From: Acridotheres tristis
Taxonomy: Eukaryota; Chordata; Aves; Passeriformes; Sturnidae
DNA length: 64,000 nucleotides
NCBI GenBank assembly: GCA_037013685.1
Contig: CM072891.1
Location: 16,468,501-16,532,500 of the forward strand
Reading direction: 5' to 3'
Positions 1-13,938 of this stretch are shown here, in pieces. Position numbers and translations under genes: made by a program. Numbering within the stretch: position 1 is the stretch's first letter; each line of letters opens with the position of its first letter. The notes beneath the pieces were generated by a model. It made no database searches. It was not told where the DNA came from and saw only the letters and a program-made list of their open reading frames with translations.

Positions 1-1342
1 AAAAAGATCTGAGAGTAACTGCATTAAGTCTGCCAGACGTAGGGATGAGAGGCTATTATTTTATCTTTCACAATTCTCTGCTCAAGCCTGGCTTTTCACA
101 GTTCATTGGAGAAAAAGCTTTTGAAATACATAATCTGAGCAGACATCTGTAGCCTTAATGAGCACGAGTCACGGTCCATCTCCAACAAAGATGCTACTGT
201 AACAACACATTTAAATTCCAACTGGTTAAAGTGCAAAGCTGCAGCTTGGAAGGTTAAAGACAACAAAAATCAAATGCAGACAGACAGAGCCTCTGCACAT
301 TATTTACTTTCTGTGTTTGGAGTTCCTAGGGCACCCAGCTAAGTCTCCAAAACTCTTATAAAATTTTTCATCCTTGATGATTTTATGTGGCACTAAAACA
401 ACTCTCAAATAGATTTTGTGCACTGAACTCTTAGAATGTTCTTTATTCTAGTGATGTTTTTGTAACTGCGTTATCTTTTTCCCCTATTGCCCTTCTGAGT
501 GCTACAAACAAGACCTCTCTCAGACAACACAGCACCTTGACCTCATGAAGTCTCATGCTAGGTTACCATTGTTCCCTTCCTGAACACTTTCACAGTTCCC
601 ATAGACACCAGAGGCAAGGATTTGTTTCCAGCTGCATTCAAAGCATGTTTTTGCCCTGCTATGGCTTTCTCTGTTTCAGGCACAGAAGGGAGATTCACTA
701 ATGGAGGTGTTACACATACTAAACAGACCTCATCTATGGGAATTGGCCCAAGGGATACAACATGATTACACCTTTGCTTAACAAGTACTTGGTAAATGGA
801 TAAGATTTCTGGGAAGGCACAAGGATGAAGTTCCTTCTAGGTATGTCTATAGCAGTGATGGCTTCACAGACAAAGACAGACAATAGGCAGATGTCCTGGC
901 TTCAAATGGCACCAAGGTTATCCTGTGTTTAACTCCCTGCTAATCACAAGTGTCCCTAACGCCCACAGACCAGAACCACAGCAAACAGCACAGCCCTTGA
1001 CCTAAGAAACGGGAGCAATGGGTGGATCTATTCCCACCTCTTGAAGTTGCTCATCAGGTGATTTTCTCCACCTCTGCCTGGCTCCTTGCCTGGCTATCCT
1101 CACGGGAAAACTAGATAGTGATGTTCTCACATGCTCGGACATTCTCCAATGCTCTTTTGTACTGACAAGAACTGCATTTTCCTGAAAAGTCTAAGTGTTT
1201 CAAATATCAATCAGAAGTCTTAAATATTACTGGATGTTCTGTCTTTACCTATTCTTTCACATGACTGGAAATTCAGTAAAGACCTTGCCTACATAAACAC
1301 AGCAGGACCTCTTGATATGAAGAGCTTGTTAGCTGTACATAG

Positions 1343-1370
1343 ATATATATATATGTATTTTTTTTTTTTT
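1343..1370. repeat. (AT)6 followed by T13
   Basis: Six AT units at 1343-1354, then GTA and thirteen T at 1358-1370. It is a short microsatellite plus homopolymer in intron 4. Confidence 0.95.
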
Positions 1371-1808
1371 ACATCACTGTTGGTATTAGTGTAACAACTT
1401 GAGCTCTGAGCAATGAAACAGAATTTCTCTGTATAATGCACTTTGAAGGCTCTGAGCAAAACAATGGTTATTGTTCCCAAGAATGTAAAGCTAAGCATAA
1501 GACTTGGAACTATATATAGTTATGTAAGTAGCCAGCAAGACACAGATAAACCTAAAGACAGTAGCAGTCAGCAGAATTAACAGCAGTGCCAGCATGTCTC
1601 ATTCAGTGCACTAGAACGAGTGCATTACCAGTGCCTTCCTCCCCAGACTTAAATCCTCATCCTGACCACGTGCTACAAGAGCTGTGCTTTCAAGTCTTTG
1701 CAGCTGCTCTAAAAGAGCAGCTGAGTCAGCCTGAAGATCAAGAGCCTCACCTCTCACATGCCATCCTTTTTTATCTTCTGCAGGCTAGGATAATTACTCC
1801 ATGCACTT

Positions 1809-1828
1809 CACACACACACACACACACA
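1809..1828. repeat. (CA)10 microsatellite
   Basis: Ten uninterrupted CA units. Confidence 0.97.
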
Positions 1829-2835
1829 GAAAAGCAGCAAACTGAGCAAATAAGTGGAGAACTAAGAAATGCTTTGCAGTAGTCATGGCAACTAAAGTTC
1901 TAAAATTAACTTGGCAGCAACGTAAGAACCTGCAAAGCCAAAACCTGCCATAAAACACAGAAACAAAAGGTCCAGACTTGGCAGCTGGATGGAGCCCAAG
2001 GAGGAAATTAAAGTGTTACTCAAATGTAATTCAGGATTACTCCAGCATTGATCTATGCAGCAGTTCCTGGACAGGTGATAGGATAGTTGAATACTTTGAT
2101 TAAATCATAGCCAATAAAAAAAACAGGCCCAAAAGCAGGGGTAGAACATAAAAAAGGAAGAACTTTGTCCTGTTGGTCTTTTCCTTCTCCTTTGTAAATG
2201 GATGGTCACCATCAAGGAGGTTACCATGAAATTAGTTACTACAGTTCTTGTAACATTTTATAACAGAAGATGCCACTCGGGAAGAGTCTGGGGCACTGGA
2301 AGCTTTAGGGGCTTGTGCTACTATTGGCCCATCCCAAGCACTAAATTAAACCTGCTCTGCAGAAGCAAAAATCTGATTTTACCCACCAGAAGGCTCTTTG
2401 GTAGACCAAGCTTATAAAAGAAATCAAGAATCTGCTTCAAAGAAAGAAAAACAGTATTATCTTTGTAGCATGAACACGCTCTGGTGCTCTTGCCAAGACA
2501 CATGACAACTACACACCTCCCAGGCTGTACTGCCAGCTCAAACAAGGTGCCCAAGTTGGAGATAACAGCCACTGATCCTAAAGCATAGCCTGCCCTTTCC
2601 TCCAATCTCCCAAGAGATATTCCAGTCACAAACAGTATTCCCCAACTGCATAAAAGTCTAGGTTTGGGGTCTTTGCTTGCTGTGTAATCTCTTGCATACC
2701 ATTAATGAGTACTATAGGATAGTCCTGAAAGTTATAACAATATAATGTTTAAATGAAGAAGTTAACAGAACTGTGAAATTCAACTAGCAAGATCCAAGTG
2801 TACTCAGTCTCCAATATGTAAGGAGTCATGGACAT

Positions 2836-2996
2836 CCACTAAAATACAAGAAGTTCCACCTCATCATGAGAAGGAATTCTTTTACACTGAGGGTGGCAGA
2901 GCACTGGAACAAGCTGTCCAAGGAAATCCTGGCATCTCCCTCTCTGGAGACGTTCAAGAGGTCCCTTCCAACCCTAGCAATTCTTTGAGTCTATAA
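2836..2996 (+). mobile_element. CR1 LINE 3'-end fragment, internally deleted
   Basis: The text runs through the familiar CR1 tail: a GAAGTTCCACCTCATCATGAG-like stretch, then CACTGAGGGTGGCAGAGCACTGG, a CTCTGGAGACGTTCAA block, and GGTCCCTTCCAACCCT before a degenerate ATTCT/TGAGTCT terminus. The usual segment between the GAGACGTTCAA block and the GGTCCCTTCC block is missing, so the copy is both 5'-truncated and internally deleted. Recognition is from memory of avian CR1 consensus sequence. Confidence 0.85.
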
Positions 2997-4707
2997 TATC
3001 AGCTTCACCTTCACTTATTTAACTAAAGCATACTGTTTTCCACCAAATAACCTTGGCAACACTGGCAAATTCATGCACAAGTGCACTGTCCTGTCTTCTG
3101 CAAAGGTTAATTTGAGCTCTGAGCCAGGTAAGAGCCTGGACATTGTATCAGCTCCCTGCCAGTGCAAAGACATGCCCTACCTTGATTAATTCTGAGAGGA
3201 CTTCACTACAGTTCCAAGTCAAAAGTATGAAGGAAAACACGTTTGGCAAAGGCCATGGGTGGATTTTCCTTTCCTATTCTAAATGTTTCAAATCCACATT
3301 CCTTGGAATCATGTGAATATCTAGCAGGCAGAAAAACCCAACAAATAAAAACAAAAAGTAAACTAATTAAAATGAAAATTTGTGGATGAAATGCTTTTAT
3401 TATTATCTTCTATCAACTCTGAAACTAAATTGCATCCATTGCAAAACTGTTACCAATTAATTTATCTTGAGTGAGCTACATGCCTGAAAATATGCATGTT
3501 ATTTTAACAGAATGTCTGGAAAAAGCTGAACGTGGGATGCTGTGCAGGACAGCTGAATTGCATTTTTATAGTGTTTATTCTGGAGGCTGGCAAGAAGAGA
3601 CACACAGTGCTCAGCTAGAATGTGCACATTAACTTTTTCCTGGGTGCTGATTAGTGCTATGAACAGCTGGAGCATAAGAAGGATAATAAGGCTTGAAGAA
3701 AAGCGGTGCAGGATTTATGGAGCCTGCAGTCAGGTATACATGGCAAGAAATACTGCTTAAATGTGATTTAAATCTATTGTAGAGTAAGTTTATAATCAGT
3801 TTATAAATTTAGTCTAATCGTTCAAGAACTGTATTTTAATGGCTCTGATTTTTGAAAAAGTGTTAGTACAACGTCCATGTCCTATTTTAAATATTAATAT
3901 TGTCAATCCTATTTTTTTTTCTAGAATTGTGAAGAAGAGATGTTGCCAGATACATAGTACACATAGCTTCACTTGTTCAAGATATTAACAATCTAGAAAC
4001 TATGAGCAGGTTGTGATCCTGAGTAGAAGAAGAACCAAATCCAAAGACAGACAGTAGCTCTCAGTCACCTAAATCCCCTTCCACGGATCACCTTTCACAT
4101 CACCCATTCATTCACACCTACTCAATGCCCCTTCAATGACTGCCTCCAGGATGCCACAGAAGAAACCAGCAGCAAATCCCCTCCAGCAAGAGCCTGCAGG
4201 CTACCCTCTGGCTCTAGGAATCCAAAGGACACTGGAGAGGAAAGCAAGACTGCAACAACTGAGTGATGTGGGTACACACTCAGTCTAAACCAAGAGAAGC
4301 TCAGTGCTGGGCTCCAACAGACAATGCACGTGTGTGAAGCTACATTAGGAGATGCCTTGCCTCTTAAAGTTATCCTGACTTTGCATTGCTTGATGTACAA
4401 ACTAATGTTTTCTTTCAGCCATAAACTTTGTAAACTCAACTCTTACCAAATAGTGGCCTCAGCTTCAGTGCGTTCAGATTCCACCTTCAGGAAGGTCTTA
4501 ACAAACATTGTATATGGCTGCAAATCAAACTCTAAATATTTCCTTAAATATTATATGTACATACATACAACAGGGGGGAAAAAAGAGCAAAATACAACAG
4601 CAGAGACGACAGCAATTGCCTGTGAAAGCAGCTATAGCATAGCCCTTTTTGGCCCTCTTGATCACAAGACCCAGACTGTCAAACGCCAGAGAAAGAGAGA
4701 GGGAGGA

Positions 4708-4793
4708 AGAAAAAACAGAAAAGCAAATGAGGCAAAGAGAAGAAAAAGAAAAAACAGAAAAGCAAATGAGGCAAAGAGAAGAAAAAGAAAAAA
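4708..4793. repeat. 39-bp purine-rich tandem duplication (about 2.2 copies)
   Basis: A 39-bp unit beginning AGAAAAAACAGAAAAGC starts at 4708 and again, identically, at 4747; the third start at 4786 diverges after about eight bases. Thirty-nine is a multiple of three, so the plus-strand open frame across it repeats a lysine/arginine-rich 13-residue block. This is most likely a replication-slippage product in polypurine sequence. Confidence 0.95.
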
Positions 4794-6944
4794 GCTGTAC
4801 TTGAAAGCTAGTGTACACAAATGGGACACTAACAAGCATCTGGAAGGCATTAACACCAGGAAGAAGATAAACATGTGCTTTTCATCCTCTGATAAAAATC
4901 TCACTTCATCAGAAAAGATGACACTTGAAATAGGGAGTGGGAGGGAAACATCCAAAGGCTGTGGATGCCAGTGGCTCACTAGAAAACTGAAAGCTTTTCA
5001 GGAGGGTCCAAAAGGCTCTGCTCTGAACCTGAAACTATTCAGTTATTACCTGAATGATAGAGAATTCTTATTCAACTTACTGTTAGCAACATCAACCCTA
5101 CTAGATGAGATCAAAATTAAATTATTTTAAAATAGCAGAAATGGTCAGGATCACATGTAGTCATGTGTCAGCAGGGAACAGCATGTTCATTGGGAGTGAA
5201 AAATACAACCCCAACAGGAATCAGCTCTAGCAAGATGTGTCCTCGAGGATATATCCAGCTCAGGACACCAAAAAAGGCAAAGGTGAATCAGAGCTTGATG
5301 GAGAACAACATGAATTATCAGATGCCCACACAGACACTAACTACCAAGAAGGGATTATTTAGGCTGAAGAAAACATTGCAGGGAAGTTTTTAATATTTTT
5401 AAATACAGAAGTTTGAAATGAATGAGAATCAAAACCATGCCTGCTCTAACAATATAAGTGCAGGGCTTACAAACACTGCAGGCAAGTGTCCCAAATTACT
5501 AACATGAGAAATCACAGCTTTATTTCATACATCTAATTGATTAGAGCTGCCACCTCTGTCAGTAAATAAACTGCAGTAGCACCACATGCCTCCATGCCTT
5601 GAGATTTCCAGTTACACTGACCACTCTGATGGTTTTATCATAGAGACTATCATTCCTGTATGTCCTCAAGAGAGTTTCTCAGAAGTTTTTCTGAAGAATA
5701 TAAAAAATCCTATAAATCTTAAATATCTACAACCCAGGTTGAATTTGAAGCACTTACTCCCCAAAGGCAAAGCACCACAAGAATTTACCACCTACATGTG
5801 TAGCTCTGGTGTGAGGTGCAAAAGTGGCAAGAAGAATGCAGCACTGGAACTCCAGATCCCCTGGAGTGACCAGTGGCCTAGGTGTGCTTTGGAAATACCC
5901 TGAGACCTCTGACAGTCCTGAATGTATACACTGGCCTGTAGTCAGAAATAAAAACACTTTCACCCTGCCAATCAAATAATCCAAAACACCCCATAAAACC
6001 GACATTTGGGTTATTTCTCCTGGTGAGCTGACAAACTTATGTTTGTTTCACCAAACCTGTTTTCGGGTAAACAGAAAAAAAGATGAGAAATGCCTTCTAA
6101 CAATGAGGATGGAGATCCTCTCGTAAAGAATTTAATATCACTTGTTACATGACCCCGTTCTTCTCCCAAGTTCAGTAGGAGTTCATACTTCACTGAAAAA
6201 TCAATAAATTCCATAAGCCTTAGAAGCCAAGCATGCATTGAGAAAGGAAGGAGGAGCTCATCTCCTCCTGTAGAGTGCAGAGGACACTTGGATACCTTTT
6301 CCCTGTGGATGGACTCAGCATAACATTTCAGACAGTAAATCAAGATATTATAGTACCTGGGACTTTATCCAGAACCTTTTTTTTTAAAATATGCATTATA
6401 AAAATTTTGGTCTCACTTCAGCAAGTTTTCATATAAATAAATTAAGCAAAAAATATCTTTAATTACAGAATGAAGAGAATTGCTACACTTGATGAAAGGT
6501 TGTTTGTTCAGCACTGACAAATGCAGCCTAATGAATGTGAGAGTGCCAGATTTTATTCTTGCTGAAGATGTAGTCTTATTTCTTGTTTCCACAGAGATTG
6601 TGGAAACATTTATTTTCCCTTTGACCCTGGCTGACTGACTAAACTATTCATACTGAATTGTGCAATTCTTGACATGAAAAGCATGTGTACAATGCAAGAA
6701 AGAAATATGTACTTTAAAATTTGTATTAAGAGGCAAGAATCATAATTATTAATCATTATGTCAAGATAATTACTGTATGCAAGGGCAAATGAAGAGATTT
6801 TTGGTGGCACACTTATAGTTCGTGTTCTGTGTGAAAAGACTGGAGGCAAATAAAAATGATTAGTACAGCTTAGCATAGTTTAAAAGGCACTGAATTAGCT
6901 AATGTGTCACATGAGAACGAACCTTTATTGACAGAAACTTTGGC

Positions 6945-7360
6945 TAATGCATAGCAGTGGTAAAGAAGGTTAATAGAAAACTGGCTTATCACAAAGAAAG
7001 GATATTAACTGTATTATGGCATGATTCTGCAAAACCCAATGAAACCATGTTTGAACACTGGCAGTCTATTTTGGCCAGTTTACTTGAAGACAGAATTAGG
7101 TTGATGGATAGTACAGCACTAGAAACAAAGGTGATGAATGGGGGAAACAGGGCTTAAATATCAAGAGAGAAAACAAGCATGCTTTATTTAGTATTGAGAA
7201 AATGTTATTAAGAGGAGATATGTCTGAAATATTTGTAATAGCCAAGGGTTATAAAAAATAAGCTCAGTGACTAATTCTTAGATTATTGGGCAGATCAGAA
7301 CTAAAGGTGAACAAGGGTAAAAAGGAAAAAATGCAAGACAAATTTAATGAAACACTTCTC
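6945..7360 (+). mobile_element. Probable ancient L3/CR1-like LINE fragment
   Basis: Several blocks resemble the reverse-transcriptase 3' part of old L3-type CR1 elements: AGCAGTGGTAAAGAAGGTTAAT near 6952, a stretch with CCATGTTTGAACACTGGCAGTCTATTTTGG-like wording near 7046-7077, and GAGGAGATATGTCTGAAATATTTGTAATAGCC near 7212. The order and spacing match what I remember of the L3 family. Divergence is high and frameshifts are present, so it is a decayed copy; assignment is from memory and moderate. Confidence 0.5.
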
Positions 7361-7497
7361 AAACTTCTCAAGAAGAAGAGGAAAATAGGTAAAATGATGC
7401 TTCATGACTAAATTTAAACAAAAGCTGGGGGACTGTGTGGGCTGGGTAAAAGCTTTTAGGGAGCATAGTTTGTAATAACTGAGACATGTTTCCATTT

Positions 7498-7513
7498 ACA
7501 CACACACACACAC
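7498..7513. repeat. (AC)8 microsatellite
   Basis: Eight uninterrupted AC units, just after the probable L3-like fragment. Confidence 0.97.
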
Positions 7514-9664
7514 GAGCATCTGCTGCAATTTTAAAAATCATTCTTAAGAAAGGTTAAGAGTTTATCTAATTTGGAAGAGGAAGAAACAAAACCATTGACT
7601 ACTACTCCTTTATAATACAGATGCAAATGGCCAACTATAGTATTTTTTAATAGTACTATTCCTTTAGGTATTTAAAGACAAATCACATAAATGTTACAAT
7701 AATCCAACAAGACAGGTAAACCTATTCCTTACCTAAAAAGCAAGACTTAAATTAATAAAACGATTCACTTCAAGCTGCAGAGCTAAAGATTGTCAGTCAG
7801 GATCAGAAATTGGGAGTTCTCAGCTTCCATCAGCCATACCCTGCTCTCCACACACACAGAGACTTTAATGAATTATTTACTTTTTCTTTACTATCAAAGA
7901 GAAGGAAGTTTTATTGCTTTACTCTTAAGGTGCACTTAATTATCCTTGAGCAACCCAGTCCTGTCCTCCCCAGCACTCTGTGGTATTTTAACAAGCTGTC
8001 TACATACAGTGTTCACACGTTAAAGATGGAGGCTGATTTAATATGCTTATGTCTCAGCTTAAAAACCTGTCTAAACACAAATTCGGAAATAAAATTAAAA
8101 GGAAAAGAAAGGACCAAATCACACTGGATTCTAGTCTAAGTGGAGCATCCCAAGTGTCTAAAAAATACTGAATAAAATTGCAAAACAAACCACAGATGGA
8201 CACTTGGTCTGCATCACTCCTTGCTTCCTTTACAAATGGTTTTAATTTTTTAGCTAATATTGTTCCTGCAGATAAGGACCCCATAAACAAAGACCTCTGG
8301 ATCCTAAAAGCTGACTGATCCTAACATCACTGTTTAGCAGCCACTCTTGCCTTGAACTTGATGGTTCCTCATGCTCACCTGTGCAGCTCTACATCCTTCT
8401 CTTTGAACATTTGAAATACACAAACAACAAATGGTGCAATTTGCTTTCATCGGGCTTTTCACAAAAGTTTCAAGAGCTGTAAAATTGGAACATAATGGTT
8501 ACCTGTGATTCATAAAGTGACAGATGACCTGGGAGACTTCTACCTGGGAGAAATAAATCCTAAAATACAATATTCACACTCTGGGGTGTAACTACCCTGC
8601 CTTGGGAGTGTCACTGCCGTTTTGAAGGGATTAAAACAAAGAGCAGTCTCCATAACTAAGCCAGCTAAAAGTTTAATTAAATACAATTGCTTGCTGTGCT
8701 TCCCTTCCCCAAACAGCCTCATACATATTTATCACTGTAATTACAGCAGTAAAACCCTCCACAACTAATTATGCCATGCTTCTCATCTTCTATATGCCTG
8801 GAATTTTTTACATAATTACTACTGAAATTAATTGCAAGTTAGTTAATTTTGCACTTTGTCCTTTCAAGCTTAATTGAAAATTAAAATTTTTCAAACCAGT
8901 CATTCTTGAAAGCATGGCGCTTTTACCTCAGATGGTGCCATAACCAAAATGTTAATTTAATGGTTTTTAGTAATATAGCATAGAGGGGTAGTGTACGTTT
9001 TATCATTTAAAAATAAGTGCTACACTTTCCATAGAAGATTCAGCCTGGTCAGTGCCACTTGGCCTCTCATGCAGTGTATTAGCATGCCAGCCCTAGAGAC
9101 AGAGACTACCACCAGCCACAAGTAGCCCAGATCAAGCTGAAACATGGAATTTTATTTGACTATGGTTTAAGCATTGTCCTTAATATATCAAGGGTGACTA
9201 ATGATTTTGGATGTCCAGTTCTGCAATTGATTTTGAAAAAGTAACAAAACACTTCCTCCCTTAAGAGGTAGGGAAAGAGCCAAATTTGACTTGGTCTAGA
9301 AAAATAATTGCCTGGAAATTTTTGCCTTAGCCCAAGAAGCACACAGTGTCCTCATTTTCTAGGGTAGTGTCTGTAATCAATTGTGGTTTATTGATTTGCA
9401 AGTGCCTTTAGAGAAGGACACTGTACAATGCAAAATCCTCCTATCAACTAAAGAAGTATCTAAATCCCATGCTGTGACAACAGACAGAAGATGCAGAACC
9501 CCTGGATGGGGATCCCAGCAATTTCCAAAACACAACTGGTACTCAGAGGGGACCAGTGACACATTTGAGCAAACCAGAGGACGTTTCAGGAGCCCACATC
9601 ATGTAGCCCTATGTAACTCAATCCACTATTTTTCTTATTTCACTATTATTTTCATTTAAACCTC

Positions 9665-9741
9665 AGATCCTTAGGATCTTATAACAGTGGCAGTTTTAGG
9701 GGGTTTTGCCCCCTAAAATAGGTCGTTATTGTTTAAAACAA
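9665..9741. repeat. Cluster of three short palindromes
   Basis: Three inverted repeats lie within 77 bp. 9665-9679 has 7-bp arms (AGATCCT / AGGATCT, one-base centre). 9694-9718 has perfect 10-bp arms TTTTAGGGGG / CCCCCTAAAA around a five-base loop. 9729-9741 has 6-bp arms TTGTTT / AAACAA around one base. The middle hairpin is preceded by CAGTGGC, which resembles hAT transposon termini, but no partner terminus was identified. Confidence 0.9.
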
Positions 9742-12700
9742 AACAAACTCTGTATTTCAAACACCTTTCCAATCTTAACTTCAAAGCTTCAATCTTTCTG
9801 TGTTTATTTTTTTCCATCTGTCAAGAAATCTTGAAAATTTCTAATCACATAGAAGACTTTCAAAAACACAAGAGAACTTTGCTAGGACACAGTCTCTATA
9901 AGCCAATGACTCAATGGGTAACTTTCTTCTTACAATCTTCTGTTTTCAATTTCTGTAGATTAGTTCAATATCTTGTTGCAATAAAAATCAGGGCAGTTGG
10001 GGAGTAATTAAAAAGGTAATTACTAAGAAAAAGCATTGAAAGTCAAGAGCCCAAGAACACCAAGAAAGCTCTTCAATAAGTGTTGTAAAGACCTACGACA
10101 AGTGATCCCTTAGCAGTAAAGCAAATGAATACAGTATTTGCTCTGTCTCAATAGACTAAGAGTAGCCTGTGAGTAGCTGTGAACCTGTGAGCCAAGTGTA
10201 TTATTAGCTAGGAGGTTCTGAACAAACTAGACTGGTACAGTGTCAGAAAGCAATGATTTCTGTTTTACAGATAATTCGCAATTCATTCAGTTTAAAAGAG
10301 AAGGAAAATATAAATTCACTTGTGCATTTTCACAGACTGACTATAGTTAAATACTTCCACCCACATAAAACTGCAAAGCTCTTTGCAAGCCAGTCTCAAA
10401 TTTTCCTAACCAAAGAAACCTCATCCTGCGAATGGCTAGCAAGTGTTATACAGATGTATACACAAAATTACAATGAATGATTTGGTGTGAAATTCATGAT
10501 TTTTTGTACTCTGCACCTTTATCTGATGGAAGTCTTCTATGCTCTTATTCAAACCTCAGAAAACAGGCTTCAAAAACTTCATGCTAGTTCAGATGTTTTA
10601 AGGATGTCTCAGCGCATTACTACACTAAGAAGCATTTTTAAAACCTAAAAAGAACTAGGAAAAAAAAAAGAAAAATCAGATTCTGTCAGCCTTACAAATG
10701 TTGACAGTCATTTATTTCAACTACCCCACCACAATACTTCTGCTTTAATTAAACATTAAATCAGTCAAGTAGGCATGCAGATTTAATTACTGCTGTGGTT
10801 TAAAATGAGCTTATTTTCCCTTGAAGCCAGTGAAGGTTAGCAGGATGACCTCAGTATAATGGAAAATCCTCAGTCTGGCAGGATGCTGGACACGAATTTG
10901 TCCCTTATGGCACAGTTTAAATATCATTCTCAGTAATACAATGCTCACCAAGAAGTACTGCTTTAACAAGTTTAATCCAAACATACCTGAGGTCTATGGC
11001 AACTGAATATTTGATGGAAATAAATCAACCTGTTTTAGGGAAACAGCCTGCTCAGCATTAACTTTGTCAGCTCAGTAAGAGTGGACCTGATGCAGAAATC
11101 CTCAAACATCGACATGTTTGATACTTTTCTCCTCTGACTCATCACTGTGACCATTTCACTGAGCCCCCTCAGTACAGGAGTCAGGCTCAGGGCACTTCAA
11201 GTGAGCTGGTCAGAGCTCTCATAGGGGGCAATGGGTGCTACAGGAAAGGGGACAGAGATGAGGAGTCTTTCAGGCCACATGGTATCAGTTCACAGCATTT
11301 CCCATCAGACAAGAGACTGAGGACTGTCACCTCGAGCACAGTCTCTTCCTGTTCACACCAGGGGTTTGGAAGAGACCCAGAACACACCCACCACGAAGAT
11401 GGCAAGAAGTCCAAGTCCTCTCCTGAGTTATGTCCTACAGGGACCTCTGGGATAGCTGTCAGCAATTTGAAACCCACCCACCGATTTCCAGACCTCTGTG
11501 AAGGAAAATCTGTGTATGTCTTCATCCTTTTTCTGCACTAAGATTTTTGACCAAGAATCTCAAAGGCTGCGTGTCAGATGAAGACAGTGATTCTGGTCTG
11601 GGCAAAACCCAGGCAATGAAAGCAATTACTTGCTCAGTGATAGATCTGAGTAGTTGAAAACAGGGCAAAGCTGTTTAGTAGGAAGCAACTACAGACATTT
11701 GTATTTATTAAAAAAACATAAGTATGCAGTGAAAAGCAACTGGCAGCTGAGAAGGTACTTAGTAATACAGTCCTCTTGCATTTAAAAATTGCAGATGTTC
11801 CTGAGTATCTCTGCAACCCTACTCTAATACTCTGTCTAGACAAAAACACCATAGAATGTATAACATATGACACTTTCTACATCCTCTGTGGGGATTAAGC
11901 AATAAATCAGATTTTCAGACTCAGAAAAATTGTATTCTTTTGAAAGTGACTTGCCAAATTTCAGAAAAGGAAAGATTTTCTACCCTTGGGAATAAACCCA
12001 TGATGCTTTAAGGATGAGTACCAAGAGATCACATCCAGGAAAATAATTGAACCAGTTTTAAAGTAATAGGATCTGCAGAGATCAAGGAGAAAACAATGAC
12101 ATATTCAATGCTGCACACTCTCTTTTTAATGCTGCATCTTACACAAACACTCCAAACTTGACACTCATTGTACAGAACAAATATTATGCATGTTCTTCAT
12201 TGCATGCTAATTCTGTAACAGAACCACAGCATTATGACATTTAACACAAAATCAGTATTCTTCTATTCTCCTTCTTCACTAGCATCTGATAACAAAGTCA
12301 GCTGGGGCTGTGGGATTCTTTCATCTCCCCCAAGTTCCTGAACCTACCTCACACCTTTAGGTTGTGGCCTAACAATTACACAGTTCACCCAGGAAACAGG
12401 AGATGCCAAGTCTCATCTCTTCTGCAAGGACTGCTTATGCTTTTCTGTACAGTGCAACATATAAGTACATGAACCCTATTTATGGGGAATGGAATACAGA
12501 GCTGCCTCCTCCCATGTCTCTTTTGCATTATCCTTCCTCTTTCTCCCCCTTACCTGCCCAAAGACTCCACAGTTCTCTCCTACAAAACAATAAAATGTAT
12601 TAAAAATAGTGTTTCCATCCATATACCCTGAAGCTGTAGAGTTCAAGGCTCTTTCTGAAGGTGTTTTGCTCAAAATCATTTTTGGATGAGGGCAGCGAGG

Positions 12701-13924
12701 TGTTCCAAGGTGTTCCATTCTCCAACCAAGATTTAACTAACCATGAGAGAGGATGAAAGGGAAAATCAGCTTATCCTGGGTCTTTCTGAGGTAAGTGAAT
12801 GCAAATGTTACATTTCTGGTGGAAATTAATCCTGTTAGTGCATGTGAGCCCTTCACCTTGGGAGTCTTTGGTAAATGAACTCCAGCTGAGAGCATCTCAG
12901 TCAGCTCCATGTGTGAAAACCAAGCCAAACTGCTTTGCTCCACCCAAACGGAGGCAGATACAGAAACTTCAGCTGCATTAATCCAGGTCCCTTTTTGGAC
13001 TAACTTCTTGCTATACATTGGCACAGATCTTTCAAAACCACATCCTTCTCATTCTGCTGTCTCCACCATTACCATCAGCATATGGGGGATAGATTAGCAA
13101 CAAACTTTCTATGTCTTCAGCATAGTTTCTTTATTGAAACTCCAAATGTAATTATTAATTGCTTACTAGTTGCTTGTTGTTTCACTGTTAACAGGATACA
13201 GAGCATTTCACTTAATGAACTGTACATCCTTATTTAACAATCCTTTATACTGCACTGCTTTTAAATAAGGGACTGAGTGACAAAATCTACTGCATTATAT
13301 CATACAGGGCAAACACTTTCTTAAATAAGGAAAATTTCCTTTCATCTGAAGCCTACAGACTAACTTAATCGGTTCTATTTATTGCACTTGGTGAATACAT
13401 GCCACAAAGCATAAGCATTTGCATGGCAATACATGGTGTGTGATAAACATCTGAAATACTTCAGGCAAATTCCTTCTTTTCCAGCACAGGAAAGCTCCTA
13501 TCCATCCTATACCGTGAATTTTTAACACTTCAAGGGGGTAACTTAAATAAACCCTAAATCAGACTGAATTGTATGACAATAGCCCAAAGCTCTGACTTTC
13601 TCCTGTAACTAATGAACATCCTTATAAAACACATAGTATGTGCTCTTAACTGTTTTTCTTGATACCTTATAGTAAACCAGGTGTCCTGGAATTTTCCTTT
13701 CACCCCTTCACTCTGACCAGATCGTTAAAATATCATAAAAAGATGCAAGCAAGTGCTTTCATCTGTCTAGAAGAATATTCTGAACTAGGCTGAAAAGCAA
13801 GAAACAGAAGATACAGACCTCCACTATTCAAGCCACAATGCATCCATGGATGAAGTCTGCTGTTCATTACCTAAAGCTTTTTGGCAGGAAGAAAACATGC
13901 CAGGATCCTGTTCTCCATTAATAT

Positions 13925-13938
13925 ATGTACATGTACAT
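13925..13938. repeat. 14-bp perfect palindrome
   Basis: ATGTACATGTACAT is its own reverse complement, and is preceded by a short AT run. Confidence 0.95.

Noticed and set aside
4324..5130. 268-codon plus-strand frame as a protein gene
   Set aside because: No domain is recognisable. Its basic middle comes from a polypurine tandem duplication that lacks stops, and it lies antisense in a LDLRAD3 intron. Kept only as an observation.
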